Positions 6,544 through 12,905 of a stretch of DNA of 12,905 nt are shown here, one piece after another. Source of the DNA: CAJCIY01 sp036379355 (GTDB lineage Bacteria; Actinomycetota; Actinomycetes; Mycobacteriales; CAJCIY01); the NCBI GenBank assembly GCA_036379355.1, contig DASVGV010000067.1:1-12905 (forward strand). Reading direction: 5' to 3'. The notes below the pieces were generated by a model. That model did not search any database. It was not told the DNA's origin and was given only the letters and a program-made list of their open reading frames with translations. Position numbers and translations under genes: made by a program. Each line of letters begins with the position of its first letter. Within the stretch, counting starts at the first letter, position 1.

Positions 6544-7371
6544 ATGTCCGAGCACCCCACCGTCACCCTGAACAACGGCGTCGAGATCCCGCAGCTGGGA
6601 TACGGCGTGTTCCAGATCCCGCCGGACGACGTGTACGACGCGGTCACGACCGCGCTGCGCGCCGGCTACCGGCACATCGACACCGCGGCGATGTACCGCA
6701 ACGAGGAGGGCGTCGGCCGGGCCATCGCCGACAGCGGGCTGCCGCGGCGGGAGATCTTCGTCACCACCAAGCTCGACAACAACGCGCACGGGGCGGACGC
6801 GGCGCCGGCCGCGCTGGATGCGAGCCTGCGCCGGCTCGGCCTGGACGAGGTGGACCTCTACCTCATCCACTGGCCGCGCCCGAAGGAGGACCGGTACGTC
6901 GAGACCTGGCAGGCCCTGGAGAAGGCGTACGCGGACGGCAAGGCGCGCGCGATCGGCGTGTCCAACTTCACGGAGCACCATCTGCGCCGGCTGCTGGCCG
7001 AGTGCACGGTCACGCCCGCGCTGAACCAGATCGAGCTGCATCCGGGCTTCCCGCAGGCCGAGGCCCGCGCCTTCCACGCCGAGCACCAGATCGCGACCGA
7101 GGCCTGGAGCCCGCTCGGCCAGGGACCCGCGCTGCTCTCTTCCCGGGTCGTGACCGAGATGGCGGAGCGGCTGGGCAAGGACGCCGGCCAGGTCGTCCTG
7201 CGCTGGCACCTTCAGCTCGGGAACGTGGTGATCCCCAAGTCCGTGACGCCGGAGCGGATCACCTCCAACATCGACGTGTTCGACTTCGAGCTGTCGCCGG
7301 ACGACATGGCCGTGCTGTCGTCGATGTCCGAACCGGGCCGGCTGGGACCGGACCCGGACTCCTTCGGCTGA
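6544..7371 (+). CDS. Aldo/keto reductase (2,5-diketo-D-gluconate reductase-like, AKR5 type)
   Basis: A 275-residue cytoplasmic TIM-barrel oxidoreductase, predicted to reduce aldehydes or ketones with NADPH. The catalytic tetrad is complete: D46 and Y51 in HIDTAAMYRNE, K76 in FVTTKLDN and H109 in LYLIHWP. Other family signatures are GVSNFTEHHL, NQIELHPGFPQ, EAWSPLGQG and, for the cofactor phosphate, IPKSVTPERITSN near the C-terminus. Length matches the family. The frame stays open far upstream through the opposing oxidoreductase gene, but that part lacks family similarity and a start signal. The gene is divergent from the desaturase unit and convergent with the acyl-CoA oxidase gene, 16 bases away. 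The natural substrate cannot be inferred; detoxifying lipid-derived aldehydes would fit the neighbours but is speculation. Confidence 0.93.
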   Translation: MSEHPTVTLNNGVEIPQLGYGVFQIPPDDVYDAVTTALRAGYRHIDTAAMYRNEEGVGRAIADSGLPRREIFVTTKLDNNAHGADAAPAALDASLRRLGLDEVDLYLIHWPRPKEDRYVETWQALEKAYADGKARAIGVSNFTEHHLRRLLAECTVTPALNQIELHPGFPQAEARAFHAEHQIATEAWSPLGQGPALLSSRVVTEMAERLGKDAGQVVLRWHLQLGNVVIPKSVTPERITSNIDVFDFELSPDDMAVLSSMSEPGRLGPDPDSFG

Positions 7372-7394
7372 GGATCGGGGCGGCGGGTCAGCCG
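7365..7394. terminator. Inverted repeat spanning the convergent AKR and acyl-CoA oxidase stops
   Basis: CGGCTGA (7365-7371) and TCAGCCG (7388-7394) are perfect 7-base inverted arms around a 16-base G-rich loop. The TGA of each gene is part of an arm. No T tract follows; a bidirectional terminator is possible but weakly supported. Confidence 0.35.
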
Positions 7395-9253
7395 GTGGCG
7401 ATCGGCGCGGCGACGAGCTCGTCGGGGATGCCGAAGGCGTCCACCAGCGTGCCGGCGTAGGGCCGCACCTCGCGGCACAGCTCGTCGACCAGGCCGGCGA
7501 CCGACGCGCCCTGCTCGGTGCTGAGGTAGCCGTGCTCGAGGAAGTACGCGCGGTCGCGCTCGATCCGGGACAGCGCGAACAGGGAGCGCAGCTGCTGCAC
7601 GAGCCACGGCGCGGCGGCCGGGAACGCCCGCAGGATCGTGTGCTCCATCGACGCCCGGAACAGCGCGCCGCCGTGATCCATGCACAGGTTCAGTGCCTCG
7701 GCCGGCTCGACGCCGTCGTCGACCAGCGCCTTGAGCCGCCGTCCGAGGGTCTCGACCAGATGCTGCTCGCGCCAGGCGAAAGCGGCCGTCAACCCGTCGG
7801 GGGACGTCCAGTCGCCGGGAGCATGGGTGGGTGCGAGCCGCTCGCCGATCCAACCGGCGACGGTGCGCAGCATGCCGACCAGGTCGAGGTCCTCGAAGTC
7901 CGCAACGTGGTCCGAGATCAGGTCTTTGACGACCAGCTGGGTGAGCACCGTGTTGTCGCCTTCGAAGGTGGTGAACACGTCGCTGTCGTTCATCAGCGTC
8001 ACGAAGCGGTTCTCCGCCAGGTAGCCCTTGCCGCCGCAGCACTGGCGCGCGGCCCCGAGCGTCTCGGTGTTGTGCCACGTCGCGTACGCCTTCGTGCCGG
8101 CCGCGAGCGCCTCGACCGATCGCTGGTCGATGTCGTCCGGTTCGGCGAGCACGTGCGCGTACCGGCTCACCAGCTCGCGATGGGCGAAGACGAGGCCGTA
8201 CGTCGTCGCCAGGGCCGGTAGCAGCCGCCGCTGGTGGGTCGTGTAGTCCATCAGCAGCTGGTCGCGGCCGTCGTCGCCGGGAAACTGCCTGCGCCGCAAG
8301 GCATACCGGACGGCGATCACCAGTCCGACCTGGGTAACGGACATGGCCTGGGCCGCGACCGCGATGCGGCCCTCGACGAGGGCGCCGATCATCGTGAAGA
8401 AGCGACGGGACGGGCTCTCGATCGGGGACGAGTACGTGCCGTCCTCGGCGACGCTCCCGTACCGGTCGAGCAGCGCCTCGCGCGGGACGCGGACGTCGTG
8501 GAAGCGCAGGCGCCCGTTGTCGACGCCGTTGAGCCCCATCTTGGCGCCGCAGTCGGTGATCTCCACGCCGATCCGCGGCGTGCCGTCCTCGTTGCGGATC
8601 GGCACGACGAACGCGTGCACGCCGTGGCCTTCGCCCCGGGTCTGCAGCTGCGCGAAGACCACCGCCGCGCGGCCGTGCAGCCCCGCGTTGCCGATCCAGT
8701 CCTTCCGGGCGTTCTCGTCCGGGGTCGTGATCACGAACTCCCGCGTCTCCGGGTCGTACCGCGCCTCGGTGCGCAGGTTGCGGACGTCGCTGCCGTGACC
8801 CAGCTCGCTCATCGCGAAGCAGCCGGGCAGGTCGATGCTCGCGACGCGATCGAGGTACGCAGCGTGGTGCCGGGCGGTGCCGAGGCGCTGGATGGCGCCG
8901 CCGAAGAGCCCGAACTGGACGCCGACCTTGACCATCAGCGACAGGTCCCCGAGTCCGATCACGGTGAACGCGGCGATCCGCTCGGCGATGGTGCTGTCGC
9001 CGGCGGCCGCGTCCTCGGCGCGCCGGGACCCGACGCCGTGGCCGGCCAGCAGCTTGGCGCGCTCGAAGACCAGCTCCCGGTAGGCGGCCCGGTCGATCTC
9101 GGGGTCGGGGTAGGCGAACTCCGGCCCCGACAGGATGCGGCGTAAGCGGTCCTTGGTGGGCGCCTGATCGCCGTCCAGCAGAGCCCGCAGGGTCGCAGTG
9201 AGAGCGGGGCCGGGGGCCTCACCGGTGGCAGGCGCAGGGACGGTGTCGGTCAC
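7388..9253 (-). CDS. Acyl-CoA oxidase / acyl-CoA dehydrogenase family flavoprotein (ACOX-like)
   Basis: A 621-residue FAD enzyme predicted to form trans-2-enoyl-CoA from acyl-CoA, the first step of beta-oxidation, in the cytoplasm. Its length fits the acyl-CoA oxidase group rather than the roughly 390-residue short dehydrogenases. Characteristic motifs are FAMSELGHGSDVRNL (146-160), a KDWIGNAG stretch near 184, CCGGKGYL (from 405) and TTFEGDN, where E431 corresponds to the catalytic base (Glu421 of rat ACOX1). The C-terminal third is helical with no extra domain. The start is taken as GTG 9253; no strong ribosome site is visible, so the true start may differ by a few codons. It is divergent from the polymerase gene across 107 bases. 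Whether oxygen or an electron-transfer flavoprotein is the acceptor cannot be told from sequence. Confidence 0.9.
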   Translation of the reverse strand: MTDTVPAPATGEAPGPALTATLRALLDGDQAPTKDRLRRILSGPEFAYPDPEIDRAAYRELVFERAKLLAGHGVGSRRAEDAAAGDSTIAERIAAFTVIGLGDLSLMVKVGVQFGLFGGAIQRLGTARHHAAYLDRVASIDLPGCFAMSELGHGSDVRNLRTEARYDPETREFVITTPDENARKDWIGNAGLHGRAAVVFAQLQTRGEGHGVHAFVVPIRNEDGTPRIGVEITDCGAKMGLNGVDNGRLRFHDVRVPREALLDRYGSVAEDGTYSSPIESPSRRFFTMIGALVEGRIAVAAQAMSVTQVGLVIAVRYALRRRQFPGDDGRDQLLMDYTTHQRRLLPALATTYGLVFAHRELVSRYAHVLAEPDDIDQRSVEALAAGTKAYATWHNTETLGAARQCCGGKGYLAENRFVTLMNDSDVFTTFEGDNTVLTQLVVKDLISDHVADFEDLDLVGMLRTVAGWIGERLAPTHAPGDWTSPDGLTAAFAWREQHLVETLGRRLKALVDDGVEPAEALNLCMDHGGALFRASMEHTILRAFPAAAPWLVQQLRSLFALSRIERDRAYFLEHGYLSTEQGASVAGLVDELCREVRPYAGTLVDAFGIPDELVAAPIATG

Positions 9254-9287
9254 GGCGGGACCGTACCCAGGGCGGGCGCGAGCGCAC

Positions 9288-9319
9288 GCCGGTCCGCCGT
9301 CTTTCCGGCGGTGACCGGC
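9288..9319. promoter_or_regulatory. Strong hairpin between divergent acyl-CoA oxidase and polymerase genes
   Basis: GCCGGTC-CGCCG (9288-9299) pairs with CGGCG and GACCGGC (9306-9310 and 9313-9319), giving a 12-bp stem with a two-base GT bulge and a loop of TCTTTC. It lies 41 bases before the polymerase start and 34 bases before the oxidase start. It could be an operator or a leader structure; the high G+C raises the chance of accidental pairing. Confidence 0.4.
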
Positions 9320-9360
9320 CGCCGCGCGGTGACGTCGTCGGGCCGGGCCAGGATCGACGG

Positions 9361-10953
9361 GTGCTCGCCGACCTGCCGCCCGGGACGGTGGTGACGCGGG
9401 TCGAGGCGCCGTGCGGCGTGGGCGTCGCCTGGCCCGGCGGCAGCGGCGTGGTCGAGCGGTCCGCGTCGTGGCGCGCGGACCTGCGCTGGGCGTGGTGGGC
9501 CCCCGGGGTCCCGGGGGTGCCGGCGTCGTGGGACCTCGCCGCGGTCGCGGGCCTCGTCCACGGCCTGCGGCGCGCCGACCCGGCGGCGGTGTGGGCCGCC
9601 GCGCACGGGCTGCCGGTCCCTGCGCCCCAACGGGGTGAGCCGTCCCTGTTCGACCTCGGCTCCGGAGAGCCGGTCACGGGCGACGGCCAGCTCGACGCGT
9701 CGTGGGCGTCCGGCGGCTGGACCGAGTCGCCCGCTTCGGTCCGGCGGTGGGCTGAGCTGGCCCTCGACGTGCAGCAGCGGCAGGCGGAGGCGCTGGGACG
9801 TCTGGGGCGCCGGGCCCTGCTCACCGCACATGCGGAGTCCGCGGTGTCGCTGCTGTGCCTCGAGATGGCGCGCGGAGGGCTGCCGTTCGACGCCGGGGTG
9901 GCGGCCGGCCTCCTGACGCGGATGCTCGGCCCGCGTCCCGAGGACGCAGCGCACGAGGCGGCCCAGCGGCGGGAACGGGACGACCGCGTGCTCGCGACGC
10001 TTCCCCCGGGGACCGCCGTCGACCTGCGCAGCCCGGAGCAGGTACGGGCCGTCCTCGCTCGGCTCGGCATCGACGTGCCCGACACCCGCTCGTGGCGGCT
10101 CGAGCCGCATGCGTCCGCCTCGCCGACCGTCGCCGCGCTACTCGCGTGGCGCAAGGCAGACCGGGTCGCGACGACGTACGGATGGCGGTGGCTCGACGGC
10201 GCCGTGTCCGGGGGCCGCCTCCGGGGTGCATGGGCGGTGGCGGACGGCGGTGCGGGCCGAATGACGGCCGGCGCGGGCCTGCACAACATGCCGGCGGAGC
10301 TGCGCCCGGCGGTGCGGGCCGACCCGGGGCACGTGCTCGTCGGCGCGGACCTCGGCCAGGTCGAGCCCCGCGTACTCGCCGTCGTCTCGGGTGACCGGGC
10401 CCTGGCCCGCGCGGCCGCCGCGGACGACATGTACGCCCCGGTGGCCGCGCAGCTGGGCGTCGACCGGCCGACCGCGAAGGTCGCCGTCCTGGCCGCGATG
10501 TACGGGCAGACCAGCGGCGCCGCCGGCACCGCGCTCCGGGACATGGACCGCGTCTACGGGACGGCGATGGCCTACCTCCGGGCGGCCGAGCAGGTGGGGC
10601 GCGACGGCGGCGAGCTGCGGACCTACGGCGGTCGCCTGCTGCGCTTCGGGGCGATCACCGACGTGCCGGGCCGGGGCAGGTACGCGCGCAACGCGATGGT
10701 GCAGGGGGCGGCGGCCGAGCTGTTCAAGGCCTGGGCCGCGACGGTACGGGCGGGGCTGGCCGGGACGGGAGGGCAGATCGTGCTGTGCCTGCACGACGAG
10801 CTGTTGCTGCACGTCCCCGTCGCGGCGGCGGCCGCGGCGCAGGCCCTGCTCCGGGACGCCCTCGAGCAGACCGTCTCGTGGTGGGGCGGCGGGACCGGCG
10901 TGCGGTTCGTCGCGGCGGTGCGTGCGGGCGCGTCCTGGACCGACGTGCACTGA
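9361..10953 (+). CDS. Family A DNA polymerase (PolA-like; annotated in actinobacteria as bifunctional 3'-5' exonuclease/DNA polymerase)
   Basis: A 530-residue protein with the polymerase fold of DNA polymerase I but much shorter than PolA and with no 5' nuclease. Motif A is D330-LGQVE335-PR (E. coli D705 and E710), motif B is R369-x3-K373 with Y381-G, and motif C is H478-D479-E480 in CLHDELLLHV. RMTAGAGLHNMP matches the usual template/primer-binding segment. In E. coli terms position 762 is leucine (L377) instead of Phe. The N-terminal 130 residues resemble the short N-terminus of this actinobacterial family (WDLAAVAGLVHGLRRADPAA), but I see no DEDD-type exonuclease acids, so proofreading is doubtful. 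GTG 9361 is chosen for AGGA seven bases upstream. It is convergent with the AidB gene, 18 bases away. Its role is unknown; a part in repair or translesion synthesis is inference. Confidence 0.88.
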   Translation: MLADLPPGTVVTRVEAPCGVGVAWPGGSGVVERSASWRADLRWAWWAPGVPGVPASWDLAAVAGLVHGLRRADPAAVWAAAHGLPVPAPQRGEPSLFDLGSGEPVTGDGQLDASWASGGWTESPASVRRWAELALDVQQRQAEALGRLGRRALLTAHAESAVSLLCLEMARGGLPFDAGVAAGLLTRMLGPRPEDAAHEAAQRRERDDRVLATLPPGTAVDLRSPEQVRAVLARLGIDVPDTRSWRLEPHASASPTVAALLAWRKADRVATTYGWRWLDGAVSGGRLRGAWAVADGGAGRMTAGAGLHNMPAELRPAVRADPGHVLVGADLGQVEPRVLAVVSGDRALARAAAADDMYAPVAAQLGVDRPTAKVAVLAAMYGQTSGAAGTALRDMDRVYGTAMAYLRAAEQVGRDGGELRTYGGRLLRFGAITDVPGRGRYARNAMVQGAAAELFKAWAATVRAGLAGTGGQIVLCLHDELLLHVPVAAAAAAQALLRDALEQTVSWWGGGTGVRFVAAVRAGASWTDVH

Positions 10954-10968
10954 CGCGGACCGACCGCG
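10954..10968. terminator. Short hairpin in the convergent gap between polymerase and AidB genes
   Basis: CGCGG (10954-10958) and CCGCG (10964-10968) form a 5-bp GC stem with a 5-base loop directly after the polymerase stop. It almost fills the 18-base gap between the genes. There is no T tract, so terminator function is uncertain. Confidence 0.3.
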
Positions 10969-10971
10969 GCC

Positions 10972-12636
10972 TCAGGCGGGCAGGACCCGCTCGACGATCG
11001 TCCGGTGGGCGCGCGTCCCGCGCGGCGGGAGCGTGCCGAAGACCATCCCGCCCTCGGCGCCGAGTCGGGTCGCGCAGAACAGGTCCGCGACCTCGGGGGG
11101 CGCGTGCTCGAGCAGCAGCGAGGCCTGGAGCAGCAGAGCCATCCGCTCGACGACCCGCCGGGCGACGGCCGCCGCCGAGCCGGGATCGCCCGCGACCATC
11201 GCCACCCGGGTGTCGAGATCGGCCAGTGCCGCGTCGTAGGCCGGGTCGGCGCCCCGCGTCGCGCCGAGCTCCTCACGGACGACCGACCACGACTCCGGGT
11301 CGCGTGCCAGCGCTCGGAGAACGTCCAGGGCGTTGACGTTGCCGGAGCCCTCCCAGATCGAGTTGAGCGGTGCCTCGCGATACAGCCGCGGCAGACCGGA
11401 CTCCTCGACGTATCCGTTGCCGCCGAGGCACTCGAGTGCCTCGCCCACCATCACCGTGGACCGCTTCGTGACCCAGAACTTCCCGACCGCGGTCGCCAGT
11501 CGCTTGAACGCCGCCTCGCGTGGGTCACCCTGTGCGGACCGGTCGACCGCGCCCGCGACCCGCATCATGAGGACGGTCGCGGCCTCGGACTCGATCGCCA
11601 GGTCGGCCAACACCGACGTCATGGCCGGCTGGTCGACCAGCAGCGACCCGAACGCGCGGCGGTGGCGGGCGTGGTGGACGGCCTGGACGAGCGCGGCGCG
11701 CTGGATGGCGGCGGCCCCGATCATGCAGTCCAGCCGGGTGTGGTTGACCATCTCGATGATCGTGCGGACGCCCCGTCCCTCCGGGCCGACGAGGAATCCG
11801 ACAGTGCCGTCCAGCTCGATCTCGCTGCTGGCGTTGGAGCGGTTGCCCAGCTTGTCCTTCAGGCGCTGGAGCCGCAGGACGTTGCGCGTGCCGTCGTCGA
11901 GCACCCGGGGCACCAGGAAGCAGGACAGGCCTCCGGGCGCCTGCGCGAGCATCAGGAACACGTCGCTCATCGGCGCGGACGTGAACCACTTGTGCCCGCG
12001 CAGCGCGTAGGTGCCGTCGCCGCGGTCGGTCGCGGTGGTGGTGTTGGCCCGCACGTCCGAGCCGCCCTGCTTCTCGGTCATGCCCATGCCGGCCACGAGC
12101 CCGACCTTGTCGGTACGGGGCCGGAGGCCGGCGTCGTACGTCGTCGAGACCAGCAGTGGCTCGTACCGCGCGGCCAGCTCGGCGTTGTGACGCAGCGCCG
12201 GCACGATCGCGTACGTCATCGACACGGGGCAGTCGTGACCGGACTCGACCTGTCCGTCGAGGTAGAACCCTGCGGCCCGCACGACGTGCGGCGCCGGGCG
12301 GGTGTCGGCCCACGGGGCACCGGCCAGGCCCGCACCGATCGTCAGCCGCATGAGCTCGTGCCACGCCGGATGGAACTCGACCTCGTCGATCCGGTGGCCG
12401 TACCGATCGTGGGTCAGCAGCACCGGCGGGTTCTCGTTGGCCTGCCGTGCCCAGGTCTGTACCTGCTCGGTGCCGAGGTTCCGTCCGTACGCGTGCAGGG
12501 CGTCGAGGGCGTGCGCGCCGCCCTCGCGCGCCAGGGCCGCCACGAGCACCGGGTCGTCCGCCAGGTCGTGGCCGACGAGCGGCGGGGCCTGGTTGGTCAC
12601 CTCGTGGGTGGCGGTGCGGTCCGGCGTCAGGGTCAT
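10972..12636 (-). CDS. aidB: AidB-family flavoprotein (acyl-CoA dehydrogenase fold, alkylation response)
   Basis: A 554-residue protein, close to the 541 of E. coli AidB, and similar over its whole length. Diagnostic stretches are NENPPVLL (near 67), EVEFHPAWHELM, MTEKQGGSDVRANT (186-199), LKDKLGNRSNAS, LGGNGYVEESGLPRLYRE and NSIWEGSGN, in which E429 matches the active-site region glutamate of the family. AidB binds FAD and double-stranded DNA in E. coli and is induced by alkylating agents; its true reaction is unsettled, with weak isovaleryl-CoA dehydrogenase activity reported. The ATG at 12636 is accepted although only GGGG at very short spacing precedes it. The gene is convergent with the polymerase and divergent from the next gene. 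No Ada-type operator is visible. A plain acyl-CoA dehydrogenase role remains possible. Confidence 0.9.
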   Translation of the reverse strand: MTLTPDRTATHEVTNQAPPLVGHDLADDPVLVAALAREGGAHALDALHAYGRNLGTEQVQTWARQANENPPVLLTHDRYGHRIDEVEFHPAWHELMRLTIGAGLAGAPWADTRPAPHVVRAAGFYLDGQVESGHDCPVSMTYAIVPALRHNAELAARYEPLLVSTTYDAGLRPRTDKVGLVAGMGMTEKQGGSDVRANTTTATDRGDGTYALRGHKWFTSAPMSDVFLMLAQAPGGLSCFLVPRVLDDGTRNVLRLQRLKDKLGNRSNASSEIELDGTVGFLVGPEGRGVRTIIEMVNHTRLDCMIGAAAIQRAALVQAVHHARHRRAFGSLLVDQPAMTSVLADLAIESEAATVLMMRVAGAVDRSAQGDPREAAFKRLATAVGKFWVTKRSTVMVGEALECLGGNGYVEESGLPRLYREAPLNSIWEGSGNVNALDVLRALARDPESWSVVREELGATRGADPAYDAALADLDTRVAMVAGDPGSAAAVARRVVERMALLLQASLLLEHAPPEVADLFCATRLGAEGGMVFGTLPPRGTRAHRTIVERVLPA

Positions 12637-12752
12637 GGCCCCAGTGTGCCTCCGGGCCCCTAGACGCGCCCCGCGCCGATCGACCGCCGCCGTTCACGGT
12701 GGTCGTGGGCGGCAGGTCCGTGGGAGGCTCGTCGTCGACCTTCCGGTAACAC

Positions 12753-12768
12753 CGTCTCGCGCGAGACG
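12753..12768. promoter_or_regulatory. Perfect 16-bp palindrome upstream of the last gene
   Basis: CGTCTCGC-GCGAGACG is a perfect uninterrupted palindrome ending 19 bases before GTG 12788, in the 151-base divergent region shared with the AidB gene. It could be an operator for the downstream gene. No convincing -10/-35 pair is seen in this region. Confidence 0.4.
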
Positions 12769-12787
12769 ACGAGCAAGGGGCTGTGAC

Positions 12788-12905
12788 GTGGGCAAGAAGA
12801 AGGCCACGGGGATGAGCAAGCGGCTCGGGTACACCGACCGCGCGACCATCAACGAGAACAAGGACATCCTGCGCTACAACGAGCGGCTCGAGCGGGAGGC
12901 GCAGG
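12788..12905 (+). CDS. Hypothetical lysine-rich protein, N-terminal fragment (3' truncated)
   Basis: The frame is open from GTG 12788 to the end of the window (39 full codons, no stop). AAGGGG lies seven bases before the GTG, a good ribosome site. The visible N-terminus is very basic (MGKKKATGMSKRLGYTDR) and then highly charged and probably helical (INENKDILRYNERLERE). An in-frame ATG at 12812 is an alternative start. No signal peptide or known domain is visible and I do not recognise the family. The palindrome at 12753-12768 sits just upstream. Confidence 0.6.
   Translation, partial: MGKKKATGMSKRLGYTDRATINENKDILRYNERLEREAQ

Noticed and set aside
7212..8078. 288-codon minus-strand frame overlapping the acyl-CoA oxidase and AKR ends
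   Set aside because: Arg/Ala-rich shadow frame crossing two genes with clear families.
9219..10544. 441-codon minus-strand frame opposite the polymerase gene
   Set aside because: Ser/Arg/Pro-rich low-complexity product with no motif; the plus-strand frame has all three polymerase motifs.
9361..10953. Phage or plasmid origin for the polymerase
   Set aside because: Composition and codon use resemble the neighbours, no phage or plasmid genes are nearby, and similar stand-alone polymerases are familiar from actinobacterial chromosomes.
11005..12663. 552-codon plus-strand frame opposite aidB
   Set aside because: Antisense shadow; the AidB reading matches its family over its whole length.
1..12905. 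CRISPR array, transposon or defence island
   Set aside because: No regularly spaced repeats, transposase, terminal inverted repeats with target duplications, or defence-type domains were found on either strand.

Overview
The window is about 70% G+C, with strong third-position G/C bias, frequent GTG starts and actinobacterial-type protein families. It most likely comes from the chromosome of a high-GC actinobacterium; the genus cannot be fixed from this sequence. I see no tRNA, rRNA, CRISPR array, insertion sequence or phage gene. No gap without a gene exceeds about 160 bases.

Layout, left to right: (1) the 3' part of nrdJ, a B12-dependent class II ribonucleotide reductase (+); (2) a 78-residue one-helix membrane protein with a Cys/His tail (-); (3) a membrane-bound c-di-GMP enzyme with intact-looking GGDEF and EAL domains (+); (4) a two-gene unit read on the minus strand, encoding a ferredoxin-type oxidoreductase and then an acyl-CoA desaturase, in the same order as Rv3230c-desA3 of Mycobacterium tuberculosis; (5) an aldo/keto reductase divergent from that unit (+); (6) an acyl-CoA oxidase/dehydrogenase (-); (7) a family A DNA polymerase without a 5' nuclease or recognisable exonuclease motifs (+); (8) an AidB-type flavoprotein (-); (9) the first 39 codons of an unrecognised lysine-rich protein (+). 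Transcription units alternate strand without exception, giving four convergent and four divergent junctions.

The clearest functional group is lipid redox. The oxidoreductase should pass electrons from NAD(P)H through FAD and a 2Fe-2S centre to the di-iron desaturase, which introduces a double bond into a fatty acyl chain. A near-perfect palindrome lies over the apparent -35 box of this unit, and a smaller TTAC/GTAA palindrome lies between its two genes, which suggests repression by a TetR-like regulator encoded elsewhere. The acyl-CoA oxidase is a possible catabolic counterpart. The polymerase and AidB, tail to tail, form a loose DNA-maintenance theme. The other genes look like ordinary core or accessory neighbours.

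I found no convincing wholly new system. The points most worth checking are the desaturase C-terminus (-VAA, resembling the known DesA3 degradation signal), the operator/promoter overlap, and the polymerase, which keeps its catalytic residues but has leucine at the usual Phe/Tyr position of motif B.
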